DNA from: Lactuca virosa
Taxonomy: Eukaryota > Streptophyta > Magnoliopsida > Asterales > Asteraceae
NCBI GenBank assembly: GCA_928212115.1
Contig: CAKMRJ010003334.1
Span: 97,992,753-98,056,752 of the forward strand
DNA: 64,000 bases
Direction: 5' to 3'
Under the pieces are notes generated by a model. That model did no database searches, was not told the DNA's origin, and was given only the letters and a program-made list of their open reading frames with translations. Below are positions 12,149 through 24,770 of the stretch, piece by piece. The position numbers and the translations under genes were made by a program. Numbering within the stretch: the stretch's first letter is position 1; the number at the start of each line of letters is the position of its first letter.

Positions 12149-14347
12149 TAGCATTAGCTTTGGACATATCGTTATGTTTATTTGGAAAAAAAAAAAATAA
12201 CAAAAAAAACAAAACAAAACATATATAGTAAAATGACCTATCTTATATTCATTAAATTTTGACAAGAGCGATTTTAGTGAAACATTTTTCAAAAGTTTTT
12301 ACTAACTGAAAAATTATTTAAAAAGTTTTTTACTTGTCAGACGAGACGGTATGGGCACTACTCGTGCTCGTTGTGCGGACGTGGCACGCCTTAACGGCGT
12401 CGTGACGGGGGAACACCCCCCCCCCTTCTTGTTTTTGCTCGTTGAGGGTGGAACTCGTTGGCGTCACGACCGGATGACACGCACAGATTTCAAACGTTTC
12501 TTTGGCAACGATTCTTTTATAAAAAAAATCATTATTAAAAAAAATCATTTACCCTATAAATAACTACCATTTTATAAAAATTTTCACACACTTTCTCTTT
12601 TTCTCTCTACATACTTTCAATTATCTTTAAAAAAAATATGGACCCTTTCGACTTGTCCGATGATTCAGATGACGATATTTTCTTCAGGATGATATATCAT
12701 TATTACACTACCGACCTTCTACAACCAGACCCGGCTCCGCTACTAACAAGACGTACGATCTTAAACAGAAATCGCGAGGAAGGACACGAACATCTATATC
12801 GCGATTACTTTGCGGATAATTGTGTATACGGGTCGAAGGACTTCATAAGAAGATTTCGTTTGAGTAGAAATGTGTTCCTACGGATCGCCAACGCCTTGGA
12901 AAGTCGGTATCGCTTATTTACTATACTTTTATACAAAATAAATAAAAATCTAGTACATGTTTCTTTAATTTTACAACATGTGCAATATATTTTTAAACTG
13001 TAGTTAATTTATGTTTATGTATGAATTTTTTCAATTGAGATATGATGCTAGAGGTAGACGAGGGTTTACAACGTTGCAGAAATGTGATGCGGTCATTCGT
13101 TTGATGGCTATGGGGGAGTCACCCGACACCATGGACGACTATATGAGAATATCCGAAAGAACCGCAATTGAGAGTTTGTATACATTGTCAAGGGGTGTTG
13201 TTGAAACATTTGGAGACGTGTATTTGCGGAAACCTTCGTTGCATGATTTGCAAGAATTGTATGCGGCGCATGAAGAACGCCATGGGTTTCCTGGAATGAT
13301 CGGAAGCATTGATTGCACACACTGGAAATGGAAAAATTGTCCAGTAGCATGGAAAGGGCAATACGCAAGCGGTCATCACGGATCACCTTCGTTGGTTTTA
13401 GAGGCCGTTGCTTCTCAAGATTTATGGATTTGGCATGCATTTTTTGGGGTTGCGGGTTCCAACAACGACGTCAACGTTCTTGATCAGTCGTCAATATTCG
13501 ACGATCTTTTGAATGGAAAGGCCAAGGATGCTCCTTTCTCGGTGAATGGAAACGAATACAAATATGGGTATTACCTTACAGATGGAATATATCTTCAGTA
13601 TTACACATTCGTGAAGGCATTCCGCCATCCGGTTGAAGAACGAGACAAATTTTTTAAGAGAAGACAAGAAGAAGCACGTAAGGATGTGGAACGTGCTTTT
13701 GGAGTGCTGAAGGCGAAGTGACATATTGTTGAACCTGCAACACGACCATTGGATTTAGAAACTCTACGATATATCATGTATGCATGTATCATAATGCATA
13801 ACATTGTAGTAGAAGATAAAAGGGCGAAATATTGCACACTATATCCTAACAGAGCCCAGACACGTTCAGTTTCAACCGGGAACAGCAGAGTATTTGCATC
13901 GAGTTGTTGACATTCAGGACGCAAATAAACACAGACAATTTCGAGAGGACTTGGCGGATTATATCTTCTATGGTAACAATAACGATAACGAATAACGTTT
14001 AGTTTTTTTAAAAAAAAAAAAATTTAACGAATAGCGTTGTATTTTTTTTTTAAATTTGGATGTTATGTGTAATTTAATTTCTATGTTAATTTTAATCTTT
14101 AAAAATTGTTTTTATTATATGTTATTTATAATTTTTAAACATTATGTTTTTTTTATTATGTTATATTTAAAAAAATATTTGTCTAAATTAAAAAAAAAAA
14201 AATTATAAAATGGAAAAAAAAGTTGGTGTTATAACAAGATGCAACATGGTGACCATTTCTCCACTTGGTGTTATAACACCATTGGTGATGTGGCATGTGA
14301 GGTGACACCAAAATGGTGTTATATCTAGTTGCCCACACCCAATGCTC
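12149..14347 (+). mobile_element. PIF/Harbinger DNA transposon
   Basis: The element encodes a Harbinger-type transposase (12638-13995). Proposed ends are TAGCATTAGCTTTGGACA on the left and the reverse of GAGCATTGGGTGTGGGCA on the right, about 13 of 20 bases matching. Each is flanked by TTA (12146-12148 and 14348-14350), the 3-bp TSD typical of this superfamily. The end assignment is inference because the terminal repeats are degenerate. A TTGGTGTTATA-rich subterminal block lies at 14222-14330. Confidence 0.6.
12638..13995 (+). pseudogene. PIF/Harbinger transposase, two exons, nearly intact
   Basis: Catalyses cut-and-paste transposition. Exon 1 (12638-12906) holds the N-terminal region (YGSKDFIRRFRLSRNVFLRI). 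An intron with GT-AG ends (12907-13039) is removed to give ...ESR-YDARGRRGFTTLQKCD in frame. Exon 2 carries the DDE-type catalytic core: D in MIGSIDCTHWKW, D in YYLTDGIY, and E in KDVERAFGVLKAK. The start ATG at 12638 follows an A-rich leader and precedes an acidic N-terminus. A TGA at 13719-13721 stands where the family usually has Trp (ARW.IV). Homology continues (LRYIMYACIIMHNIVVED), then shifts frame near 13850, and ends LADYIFYGNNNDNE before a TAA at 13993. There are only about two disabling changes, so decay is recent or the break is a sequencing error. Confidence 0.88.
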
Positions 14348-14350
14348 TTA

Positions 14351-14825
14351 GGCTTTTTGGAGTGGAGGGTGTCATAGGCAAGTCACGTCGTGTGCATCAT
14401 TGGCGCGAACGCCACCCCATGGTGGTGTCATGTACGTCACCATGAATTTAAGTGGTTTCAGCTATGCTTGTTGGCGGACAAAGATGAACGAAAAATGCCT
14501 CCAACGGTCAGTTGACCGTTACGTGTATTTTTTTTCTTTTTATAAAAAAATATATATACATACTATATAAACTATTTATCATTTTCATAAAATCCTCTCT
14601 TTTTACTCAATATTTTACACAAGCACAAATTCAATTCATGGAAAATTATTTATCATCGTCTTCGAATTAGGAGGGTATTTTTTTTTTCAAACTTTTCCTT
14701 TAAATGACTAGTATAATGTTCGATGCACTAGGTGAAAGTTCGAATGCCCACCGGAGAAGTAGAATTTTGAAAATAATGTCAAATGTCATTAATTATAGGT
14801 AATATCTTTAAAAAATAATAGATGT
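14351..14825 (+). mobile_element. Possible second Harbinger-type 5' remnant
   Basis: This resembles the upstream part of the preceding transposon in layout. A GC-richer block (GGAGTGGAGGGTGTC, near 14356) is followed by a T-rich leader and an ATG (14638) with MENYLSSSSN before a stop. No transposase core follows. It may be a truncated relative; the evidence is weak. Confidence 0.3.
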
Positions 14826-15488
14826 CTTTTAGGGCTGCGCTCATAACCCATTTAAGGAATTAAAAAGAATATGAATTAAGAAGAATAATTAGTTTATTAT
14901 ATTATTATGTTTAATAAATTAATTAGAAACTATTTTGGAATTAATTGAAGGGGTTGAATATTAATTAGTTAAAAGTTAACTAATTGTACTATTCCATAAA
15001 CCCTAAAGAGATAAGAGGGTGAACGAAATTTGCATATATCCCACATGCGACATAGATACAATTGGGGTAAAGGATCCAAGGCCCATAAATAGGGTGATTA
15101 GGATTTCAATATCCTTGCTCATTTGGCTTGAAATTTCGCCTCATTCATTATTCTCTCCTTGGGAACGAAATTTTTAACCCTCAGTAGGGTTTATAGAATT
15201 TTGATCCTCTTCCTAGTTAGTTTTTATTCTCTCTTTGGTGTCTTGGGTGTGATACCATTAGAGGAATTTTGGTTTGGGTCCTCTCATCCAAGCAACATTG
15301 AGAATGACAAGATCTCAAACATGAAGATAAAAGGCTACATAAGAGGTATGTAATTCTTCCATCTCTATGTTTTAGTAGAGTAGCAGTAATAACATGAAAC
15401 TTAGATCCTTAGGGTGCATGAACATATAGGATTATTGTTTTGTTTCCGCTGCACATTATCTTGTGTTTAGATGCATAGAAAACCCATA
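14826..15488 (+). repeat. Partial copia-type 5' LTR
   Basis: The stretch ends GAAAACCCATA just before a primer site (TGGTATCAGATT at 15490), the arrangement seen at 5911-5930. It contains GGCCCATAAATAGGG (near 15082), a TATA-like element. The 5' end could not be fixed and no matching 3' LTR is in the window. An ORF at 15159 is not recognised. Confidence 0.55.
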
Positions 15489-15489
15489 G

Positions 15490-15501
15490 TGGTATCAGAT
15501 T
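15490..15501 (+). other. Primer binding site (tRNA-iMet type)
   Basis: TGGTATCAGATT matches TGGTATCAGAGC in its first ten bases and follows the LTR end. Confidence 0.65.
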
Positions 15502-17020
15502 CTTAGTTCACGATTACTTGCACTACTATACTTGATCCAAACTGATTTGAATTGTCTTGTTTGCAATATTTGATATAAGAAATGAACTGAAAAAACCAGT
15601 AGCCGTTGGGCGTGTTGCGTCCCGTCGTGGATCTGCTAGGGTTTCCCTTGTTTTGGCTTTCCTTATTGTTTTCAAATAGGAAATAAAATTTAACTTTTGT
15701 ATAATTGTCTTATATAAGATAAATATTACCTAATAGTGATTATCTTAATTTAATATTATTTAAATAGAGAAATTTAATTTGAATAATTAAATTATTTTTA
15801 ATATTGTTTAAATAGAGATTTTAAATTTTAATACTAAACTAATATCAAATTATTATAATGTGTCCTCACATTTTAATTAGAATTTATATTAGACACCTAA
15901 ATTTTAAAGAGTTTAAATTTACCCATTTATATATGTTCTAGAATATATATATATATATATATAATATATATATATATATCTATATATATATATATATATA
16001 TATAAGACATTTACAACATGTGTCCTCACATGTTTAAATATTGACATTATCAATGTTATCATGACTACGCTCACTCACTCTAATACGATAAGAAGAGATT
16101 TAAGGAGGTCTCTTTGATTCCTAATGAGATCGGTTTTTAAAAACTTTTGCTTACCACCCTCACCTTTTTTTTATTTTGAGAGTGGAGTTACCGAAAGTGT
16201 TTGATATGATATATGTTCAAGTTGAAAGTATTAACTTAAAGTACTAAAACAAAATCCCACTTTATTAAAAATGTGAGTCATATGTTACCCACGAAGAATG
16301 CATATTTGTTTATAATTCGTTGATGGAGCTCATGTGGTTAACCGACACATCAATTTGAGAGTATAGTTGAGAATAATGTGGACTTGTGAATCTCAAGCGT
16401 AACTTGATCCATGAATCACATATTTTTGCATGGTTGATTCACCATATGTTCTATTATCTTTGGCAACCCCGTCATAGATTTTGAGATGAGCATAATCTAA
16501 TATTTACATGTCTTTGACAGTCAATGAATCTCAAAGATCTAGGAATTTCATAGTGAATGAAATTGACAAATAGTATTGCCTATGTAAATATATTGTGTGT
16601 TTACAACGATCCTTTACACATCATAGAGCCAAATATGGATCCTAGCCTTGTTAAATAATTTTATTTAGGGAAATTATTTTTTATGTATTAATAAAACAAA
16701 CTATAATAGAAATTAATATTGAATGATGTCTATAATATTAGCCATTAAAATTTGTTGCTATAAAACCTTTTAAAGGATTAGTTATCAGGATGATTAATCA
16801 TGTCCAAATTCGTAATTTGAGAATAGTTCTCGTAAACGAAAAAAAATCTTGCCTTTGATAAAGCTCTTCCCGAGGTTCCTCTAACTATTGCATTCTAAAC
16901 TATTAGAAAGAGCAGTTATCAAGTGTACGTTACAAACTAACATATTGAAGTAAAATGGAATTTCATTGAGTTAGGAGTTGATTAGGGTTAGTCAACTAGT
17001 TAACATATACATATGATCAG
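15502..17020 (+). mobile_element. Leader region of a copia-type element
   Basis: Non-coding. It contains GTGGTTAACCGACACATC (near 16335), a relative of the GTGCCGGTTACCCACAC leader motif of the other copia elements. A (TA)n run lies at 15943-16004. It is interrupted at 17021 by a gypsy LTR, and no gag or pol is visible. Confidence 0.5.
15943..16004. repeat. (TA)n microsatellite
   Basis: An interrupted AT/TA run of about 62 bp. Confidence 0.9.
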
Positions 17021-18780
17021 TGTAACACCCGTTTTATAGAATGGATCAGTTGGTGACCAGAAGGAGTCAAAGGTATGGTTTTGAGGAAAAAAATTTGCCA
17101 CAGCGCGGTTTGTGGATTCCCATGATGTGGCATGGCTTTTATGATCGCGTTTTTTCTAGTGAGCACCACGACCTAGCAAGTAGTGTGATGTGACGTGGTA
17201 GTTGTGGCAGCCCAAGCCCATGATTTTTTAGGGTTTCTTCCGTATTTAAATCCTCTAACTTCAAGATTAGGTCATGCTCTTCAGCCTCTAACCTTCCTAA
17301 ATGAAACCCTAGCCCCACCCCCACCCCCTTGATGATTCTTAATGTATTCTTGGTGTTCTTGAGGTTTGAAGCCTTCGTTTGAAGTTCGGGAAGAAGAAGA
17401 AGAAGGTGTGCTTTCTAGATAGTAGAGTGTATCTACTTCATATCTTGCATCTCCTGCATCTTATGGAGCTTGGGAAAGTATAAAGCTTCCACCTTTATCA
17501 TCATCTTCTTTTCTTTCATGCCATGAAGTCCCTTGAAGAAGTGATATTTGAGTTTTCGGCAACTCCATAACCTTACGTGGTGGTAGAGGTGACAGTGCTA
17601 GTGGGTGGAAGGTGCTAGTAGCGGTGGTACTGGTTATGGTGATGGTGGGTGGCGGTGGATGTGGTGGTGGTGGTGTGTAGCAGTGGTGGTGGGTGGTGGA
17701 TGATGGTGGATGTGGCGATGGTGGTGGCGACAGATGGGTTTCATATGTAGTGTTAAAAGTAAAATGGATAATATGTTAACATTCAGCATTCTCACTTGAA
17801 GGGAATTTTAATTCCTATACTTTTTGAATTGAATTTATTTTCCCTTATTGGAAGGAAAATTTGACTCATTTAGGAATCCAATTCCTTTTGAAAGCTTGAA
17901 TCAAACAAAGGAAAGTGATGGAATTAGATTCCAATTCTTTCTAATTCCAATAGATTCCAGCGAACCAAACGACACCTTAGGCTTGTTTCGTGACCATATT
18001 TTGGCCCCAAGTGATGGAAATTTTTTTAACTCTTGGTTCCCTTTGCTCTATGCACTAGTTGAGGTCATATTAAGGACTTTATGGACTTAGGGTTTCAGAT
18101 TTTATCTTGTGGTGAGGTCCTAATGGATAAAGTTGGAAACTTTATCCATTAAGTCTTTAAAAAGGACTAGATCTGAAGTTTTGGGTTTAGATTTGTAAGG
18201 ATTAAGCTCTTAATGATGAAAAGAAAGTTTTGCCAGCAACTACGATGTGGCAAAGCAGGGCCCACGACGTAGTGAAATGCTGATTTACGTTTGAGTTGTC
18301 CTGATATTCCCACGATGTGGCCAAAGAGGGTCCACAACGTGGCAAAGTCCCAAATGTCATCTATTTTCTCCTGGCATGCCCACAACGTGACCAAGAGGTC
18401 TCCAGGTCGTGTTGGTTGTTGACTTGGTTGACCATTGACTTTTTTCACCGTTGAATTTTGACCAGTTTGACCGAGGTCAAACATGGAGGATTTGGTTGTT
18501 GATTGAGGTTTTATCTATTTTGATGTTAGTCGGTTCGCGAGATGAATCGGTACAAGGGGTGAGAGTGTTGTTGTGCTTCTCTGGTTCTTCAGTTCAGGTG
18601 AGTTTCTCACTATGTCACATATCCCATCATGTAACGTTCGCGTTTCCTGCTTGGTATAATTATAAAAATATGTATTTACATCAGTCGACAATTGTAACCT
18701 TTTAAGAATAAGTGAAAGATAATTATTCGAGTATATTTTATATGCGTGGACATTTGACAAATATTATGTGTATATAATAT
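17021..18780 (+). repeat. Ty3/gypsy LTR, 5' part (CCACGATGTGG family)
   Basis: Starts TGTAACACCCG. In order it carries a palindrome cluster (17095-17215: CCACAGCG, CATGATGTGGC, GTGATGTGACGTGG), a TATTTAAATCC TATA-like site (near 17240), a (GGT)n-rich stretch (17590-17745) and a probable MITE ending near AACCAAACGACACC (about 17750-17980). Then come GGATAAAGTTGGAAACTTTATCC (18126), a second palindrome cluster (18235-18415: CTACGATGTGGC, CCACGATGTGGC, CCACAACGTGGC) and AGGTGAGTTTCTCACT (18597). The layout mirrors the minus-strand LTRs at 34624, 39646 and 45841. It is truncated at its 3' side, where another LTR begins. Confidence 0.65.
17590..17745. repeat. GGT/GGTGGA-rich low-complexity tract
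   Basis: Irregular GGTGGTGGT and GATGGTGG runs inside the gypsy LTR. In some frames it would read as poly-Gly/Val, but no gene context supports coding. Confidence 0.8.
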
Positions 18781-19023
18781 TTGTGTAAATAAAAAAAATT
18801 ATTTTAAAAAACTTAATAAATATGGCTAAAACAAACGTTAAAAATAAAAAGATTATTTAGGATAAATAATCTTAACGAAAGTTATAACGAACCTAAAATT
18901 ACAAATTATATGTTATAAGATGTATTTGGTCTAAATATATTTAAGGGTGAACCCAAGTAGTGAAACGATAATTTTTCCGTTACACCCGTTTTTCGATAAT
19001 AATTGACCGAGTACTTATTATGA

Positions 19024-19381
19024 TGTTAGTTATCGAATTAAATAATATGGATAATATCGAATTAAATAATGTGGATAAGATCGAATTAAATAATGTGGAT
19101 AAAATTGTGGATAAGATCGAATTAAATAATATGGATAAGATCGAATTAAATAATATAGATAAGATCGAATTAAATTATGTGGATAAAATTGTGGATAAGA
19201 TCGAATTAAATAATGTGGATAAAATCGAATTAAATAATGTGGATAAAATTGTGGATAAGATCGAATTAAATGATGTGGATAATATCGAATTAAATAATGT
19301 GGATAAGATCGAATTAAATAATATAGATAAAATTATGGATAAGAACGAATTAAATAATATGGATAAGAACGAATTAATTAA
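19024..19381. repeat. 24-bp minisatellite (about 14 units)
   Basis: The unit is close to AAGATCGAATTAAATAATG plus TGGAT, with 12-bp half-unit insertions (AAAATTGTGGAT) in several units. Unit lengths are multiples of three, so a 124-codon open frame (19020-19394) of repeated KIELNNVD runs through it. I regard that as a by-product. Confidence 0.9.
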
Positions 19382-19424
19382 GCTTAATGGCTAAGTAAAC
19401 TTAGATGCTAAGAAATCCTAACAC

Positions 19425-19432
19425 TATAAATA
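19425..19432 (+). promoter_or_regulatory. TATA box of the + strand LTR
   Basis: TATAAATA in CACTATAAATAGGGACTC, within the LTR and just downstream of the minisatellite. Confidence 0.5.
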
Positions 19433-20514
19433 GGGACTCAAGTCTCCTCATTTCGTCACAACTTTCCATCTCAAATATATTTGTTTGGAGATCTCCGTCA
19501 CTGTGACTTGAGTTCTCGAGTGAAACGTAGAAATGCTAGAGCATTGGAGAATCGCTTCCTAGAAAAAGTCTAAGCATCAAATCCTTTTCCGATCTACTAA
19601 TTAGGTGAATGCATAGTTACTTTCATCTTACACATAGATATGAAGTATTTAATATAAATTACGTGCTATGTGTGCATATTATCTGTGTTCTTGATATTTA
19701 TGTTGGATGAACAAAATATACATGTTTTATTTGATTTAAACCGTATATGTATTTTATACCTATAATTATGATGGGTAAAGATGGGTAGATGATATAGATG
19801 ATGAAATAATTGATGAGAGGCCTCGATATTTAAGATGATCCAGTCATCTAGCGGAGTATAGATGACGACCACAGACTATTCTAGACAGTCTAGTGGAACG
19901 CTAGCAGGCTCGCAATCTGTAAGTGTTTTTGAACTATGTGTTCACCAGGTGTACTCCACCCCCATGGTTGCCTTATTTGACATGTATTGCTGAAGAATCC
20001 CCTAAGCAATTTTGTCACCCCGATGAAAAATCTTTAGGCTAGGTCTCTTAATTTAGATGCTTTAGGGACCAGAAAGTGAGGATAACGGGAGCATGTAACC
20101 GGGTTGATTGATTGATGAAATTATTAAATTTAATTATTGTGGGTTGAAAACCCTATGTGCTCATCAGGCTCCCAAGTCTGACCCACTCAGTTTCTTTGTA
20201 TCACAGGTAGTGGCGTAAGAGCACATGTGTGATGAATTTAAATCTGGAATGAGATTTAAAGTAGAATAGGCCAATAGAATAATAAACTATTGTAAGGCCT
20301 GTAATATTACGTTTATGCTTATGTTGTTGTATTGACCATGACATCCCAAGGTTTTTTTTTATAAATGACACACATTTCCTCGGAAATGCTTTTATAATGA
20401 TATTGTCATGTTTTTTTTGGGAACAAATTCCGCAACATATTTCTTCAAAAGTATACTCTGATTTAAATAAGCATAAAAAATCGGTCTTTTCTAGCCGTGA
20501 TATTGGGGATGATC

Positions 20515-22824
20515 TGTGGCATCCCCATTTTCACGGCCGTTTTAAAACTCTTAGTTTATGCTTATTTAAAACATTTGTTATTGCGTAATTGGTCTCAAAA
20601 TATCCTTGACATGATATAATATCAAAATCAAGGCATTTCAGAAGATTTTATATTTTAAAAACCTAGAATGTCATAACTGATACAAGAAAATAAGCATAAA
20701 CGGAGACTTACAATGTCTCAATATACTAACAATCTACATCTCCTTGAATCTCTCATCGAGCATGTACCTTTGTACCACTACCCGTGATACAAAGAAACTG
20801 AGTGGGTCAGGCTTGGGAGTCTAGTGAGCACATAGGGTTTTCAACCCACAATATTATTATTATTATATTGTTTTGAGTATGTTTTAACATGCCAAACAAA
20901 TTTAATCCCCATTACCCATTCCCATTATTCTCTCTCTTTGATCCTAAAATGATAATCTCAAGGATTCTATCCTAAGAAACTCTGTAACAACGAGTAGACG
21001 GTATTGTCTTGGGGATTGCTTAGCAATACATGTCAATAAGGCAACCATGAGGGGGAGAGAGTACTCGAATGAACCCATAATCCATACTCTTGGTTTGTGT
21101 GATTCATTAATACCTACAGATTGAAAGTTTGCTAGTGTTCCATTAGACTATCTAGAATAGTCTGTGGTCGTCATCTATACTCTGTTAGATGACTGCTCTC
21201 GGTAGTACAATGGTACTGGTATCTCTTTCTCTTGTGTTCTCTCACCACTAATATCTCTTTCTCTCATGGTCTCTCACCACTAATGTGTCAACTCTTATGA
21301 TCTCTTACTCTTATTCTCATTTCTCTTATGGTCTCTCGCTTTTATCTCATCTATTGAGCTCTCTAATTACTATATCATCTCTTAAGGTTTCTCACTGCCA
21401 TTTTTACCCAATATAATATAAGTGTAGTAAATTAAATATATAATTACTTTAAGTAAAATCGTTATCTCATTTAGCACACATTTTAGAAATTCTGATAGTA
21501 AAGACATAGAACAGTTGAGCATATTAAATACTTGATATTTATGTGTAAGCTAAAAGTAACTATGCCCTCACTTGACTTAGGTGGGTGACTGTAGAATTCG
21601 AAAACGCTCAGCCAAACTCCTTGACTTTTCTTCTAACGTGACTTGGATACGAATGTCACTAAATCTTAGTTATATTCATGGCAACTAATGATAGTCAAAT
21701 TCCTCACTAATCCCATTGTCTACATCAATATCTATCAAGTAAGGAACAACCAGGTAGGATCATATCGGAGGTAGGGTCCGTTTGGTATACAGGGTATACT
21801 GTTTGAAAATCCCACTTTAAACACCTCATCAAATCTAGCCTAGACATCACTCTCGTAAGTACATCAATTAGTATAATGACTTGGAATCACTGATAAATCT
21901 TAATTATAGGTTCACAATAACGACTATGACTATAATTAAAAGTTAAACTTGAATAAAATAAGTGTAGCTTAACTTACAGAGTAGATTGATGAAAATTGGG
22001 AATTAAGCGGGCAGAACTCTGACTCGAGAGCTCCTAAGCGCCGACTATCAGACACCGCCGGGCTTCGCCGACTAAAAACTTAAGGGATAAAGGGATTAAA
22101 ATTGAGAGAAATCGATAGAGAAACGTTTGGAGGGTGTGAGAATGTTCAGGGATATGACTCCAATTTATAGTTGATTTTGGACTGCACGTCGCACACCTGG
22201 TGCCTACACGTTGCGCATTTGGTCGGAAGTGATGACGTGTCGTTTTCTGCGTGGTGCCAAGTGTCGCATTTTGGGTGGAGTGTCAGTGCGCGTGAGCACG
22301 TGCGAAAAATTAAAAGTTTCTTCAAAAATTTATATCTTCTTCATACGAGCTCTGTTTTCTATTGGTTTTATATCCACGCGTAACTATCGACGAGATCTAC
22401 AATTTTCATTTAGACTCTGCCCGGCTAATGTTTACTTTATTTTTAAAGTTATATTTTTAACATGCTTAGATTGTTAAAGTCTGTTGAAAATTCATACCTC
22501 TCTCATATGATATCCGTTCTCGACTATCTTTATATCGATGGATAGGTGTTGACGAGATCTTCAACTCTCGTTTAGATTGTTTTTCCTAAAAATCGACCGA
22601 TTTCAATTTCGGTTTCTGAGACATATACTGCTACGTTGAAACATTATAAAAATCATAACTTCTTCTCACGAAGTCAGATTTGGGTGTTCTTTATATGTAC
22701 GGAATCCTTTTCACGTATAATATAACTTCGGTTAAGATTATTTATCTTAAATAATCTTATGTGAAAATGTCGTTTTATCGCTTATTATACCTTAATTGAC
22801 TAGCCCGAATCTGCAGGTGTTACA
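20515..22824 (-). repeat. 3' LTR of a minus-strand Ty3/gypsy element (2310 bp)
   Basis: On the minus strand it starts TGTAACACCTGCAG (22824) and ends GGGGATGCCACA (20515). It is preceded on its strand by a GGGGAGATAAC polypurine tract. It holds (TATCTC...)n pyrimidine-rich short repeats (21210-21420), GC-rich palindromic words (22180-22290) and three degenerate repeats with ATAACTTCTTC (22300-22760). It is the same family as the solo LTR at 38290-42310. Confidence 0.85.
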
Positions 22825-22835
22825 GTTATCTCCCC
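22825..22835 (-). other. Polypurine tract
   Basis: Minus-strand GGGGAGATAAC directly before the LTR start TGTAACACC. Confidence 0.8.
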
Positions 22836-24203
22836 ATTAGGATGATTACGTCCCGGAATCATTAGAAAAACAAGGCTGGATGATGATCCCGCAAGTAACT
22901 TTTCCATCCTAAGTAGTAATCGTACAAGATGAGGTCTTCACTCCCACTGTCGTAATAGACCGAATGGTTATTACTTTATGATGCATTAGCTAGAATCATG
23001 TCTCTTTGAGTCAGATTCCTAGCACAGAATGTACCTTCCTTCATGTTCTAATGTGATATAATCAAATTCTAGAGTGTAGTGCTTCTACTGTGATACCTCT
23101 ATCGATCACTTCGATTATCTTTTCCTTCAATCTCTTAACTTAAGTAGGATGCTACACCGATCATGGTTCTTTGAACCAATTAACTTACTCCGCATACTTT
23201 TTCTCAAGTCAAACTCGATTCCGTATGACCACTAGGGTCGAAATACATTCATCCTCGTAGTCATTACCGAAACAATGGTAACGACAGACATGAACAAAAC
23301 AAAGTCAATTACTAGTGCTTTAGTTACTTTGTGACTCATCCTGGTTCAAGTGAGAATCCTGTGTTTCTGGTAGTACGGTCCCATACTACCTTCCACACCT
23401 ACCCATACTTGTCCTAAAATTTGTCTCGCAATCCCCAAGTTCTTATACTAAAATCACAAAACAATTTAACACATACAGATGTGTCTAAACAAGCATAACG
23501 AATTTCCCTAGACTTCACTAGGATTTCTTCCATGCCTATATTTAGCAGCAATTTGCTTCAACTTAGTAGATGGTGGAAATTCCAAACGATGGGACGACTT
23601 CGGGAATCACACCAAAAGTTTTACCATCCCGCCAATCGAATGTGTACTTCAGATGCACCGTAGTGTTATGTATTCTAAAGGCAAGATACCACTCTATAGT
23701 TATTGCATATGATATCTTCCGATAGGTATCATTCACTATCGTAAGCCCTCTCATTTCCTCCATTTGCTTAGTCCACTACGAGTCTTTACTATGATGTTCT
23801 ATACACCAAAGCAGGCGTTCGGTGTACCAAGACAAGAATATAGATAAAGAAGGTTTAGATGCATAATCCTCCTTATCACTCCGAAAAGTTATATGCTAGT
23901 TTTAATACCGTAATTAAACGTTTAGAAACCTAAACACATAAAATTTCCTATTTCTAGGTCGGCAACTGACCTTAAACTTAATCAAATAATAGCAATTTAG
24001 ATAGGCAACCTAAGGCATGCTATAATATAAATCATTTAGCACATAAGAGCAATTTAGGCATGTCCCCTAATGTATTCTAGTGCTTGTGTCAATTTAAGTA
24101 TACTACCTAAAATAATATGGACACACACCTCACGATCATTGCTTAGCATTCTAAGTTTAAGTCTAGAAATTCCCTAAAATTCCTTGTTCGCTTAAACTAA
24201 TGC
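22836..24203 (-). mobile_element. Short, decayed internal region of the minus-strand gypsy element
   Basis: Only about 1.4 kb separates the two LTRs, against several kilobases in a complete element. GATTCCGGGACGTAATC (minus strand, near 22845) corresponds to the end-of-pol stretch seen before the + strand LTR at 28931. No gag, RT or integrase is readable, so it is a large internal deletion or a non-autonomous derivative. Confidence 0.65.
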
Positions 24204-24215
24204 GCTGATACCAAC
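24204..24215 (-). other. Primer binding site
   Basis: Minus-strand GTTGGTATCAGC directly after the LTR end GGGGATGTCACA. The match to initiator tRNA-Met is TTGGTATCAG. Confidence 0.8.
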
Positions 24216-24770
24216 TGTGACATCCCCATTTTCACGACCTTTTTACACCTCTTAGTTTATGCTTATTTAAAGCATTTGTTATTGTGGAATTGGTCCCAAA
24301 ATATCCTTGACATGATATAATATCAAAATCAAGTCATTTCAGAAGATTTTATATCAAAATATCCATAGTGGGTCAGGCTTGGGAGCCTGGTGAACACATA
24401 GGGTTTTCAACCCATAATATTATTATTATATTGTTTTAAGTATGTTTTAACATACCAAACAAATTAAATCCCCATAACCCATTCCCATTATTCTCTCTCT
24501 TTGATCCTAAAATGATAATCTCAAGGATTCTATCCTAAGGATCTCTGTAACAACGAGTAGATAGTATTGCCTCGGGTATTCCTTAGCAATACATGTCAAT
24601 AAGGCAACCATGAGGGGATAGAGTAATCAAATGAACCCACAATCCATACTTTCGGTTTGTGTGATTCATTAACACCTACAGATTGCAAGTTTGCTAGTCT
24701 TCCACTAGACTGTCTAGAATAGTCGGTGGTCATCATCTATACTCTGTTAGATGACTACTCTCGGTAGTAC

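Larger units (their letters stand above)
18781..20512 (+). repeat. Ty3/gypsy LTR fragment, + orientation
   Basis: Matches the reverse complement of the minus-strand LTR that begins at 20515. Shared blocks are AGATTATTTAGGATAAATAATC (near 18852), GTGAATGCATAGTTACTTTC (19608) and GTGGGTTGAAAACCCTATG (20149). The fragment ends TTGGGGATGATC, two bases from the facing LTR. It has a TATA box (TATAAATA at 19425) with a transcript-like downstream stretch. Its 5' start is not defined. Confidence 0.6.

Noticed and set aside
12330..12563. 70-codon overlapping frames upstream of the transposase
   Set aside because: No similarity to the Harbinger Myb-like protein; a C8 homopolymer and the overlap suggest chance frames.
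15159..15353. 64-codon frame with a hydrophobic N-terminus (possible secreted peptide)
   Set aside because: It lies within an LTR upstream of a primer site, so coding is unlikely.
19020..19394. 124-codon open frame of repeated KIELNNVD
   Set aside because: It is produced by a 24-bp minisatellite whose unit is a multiple of three; no gene context.
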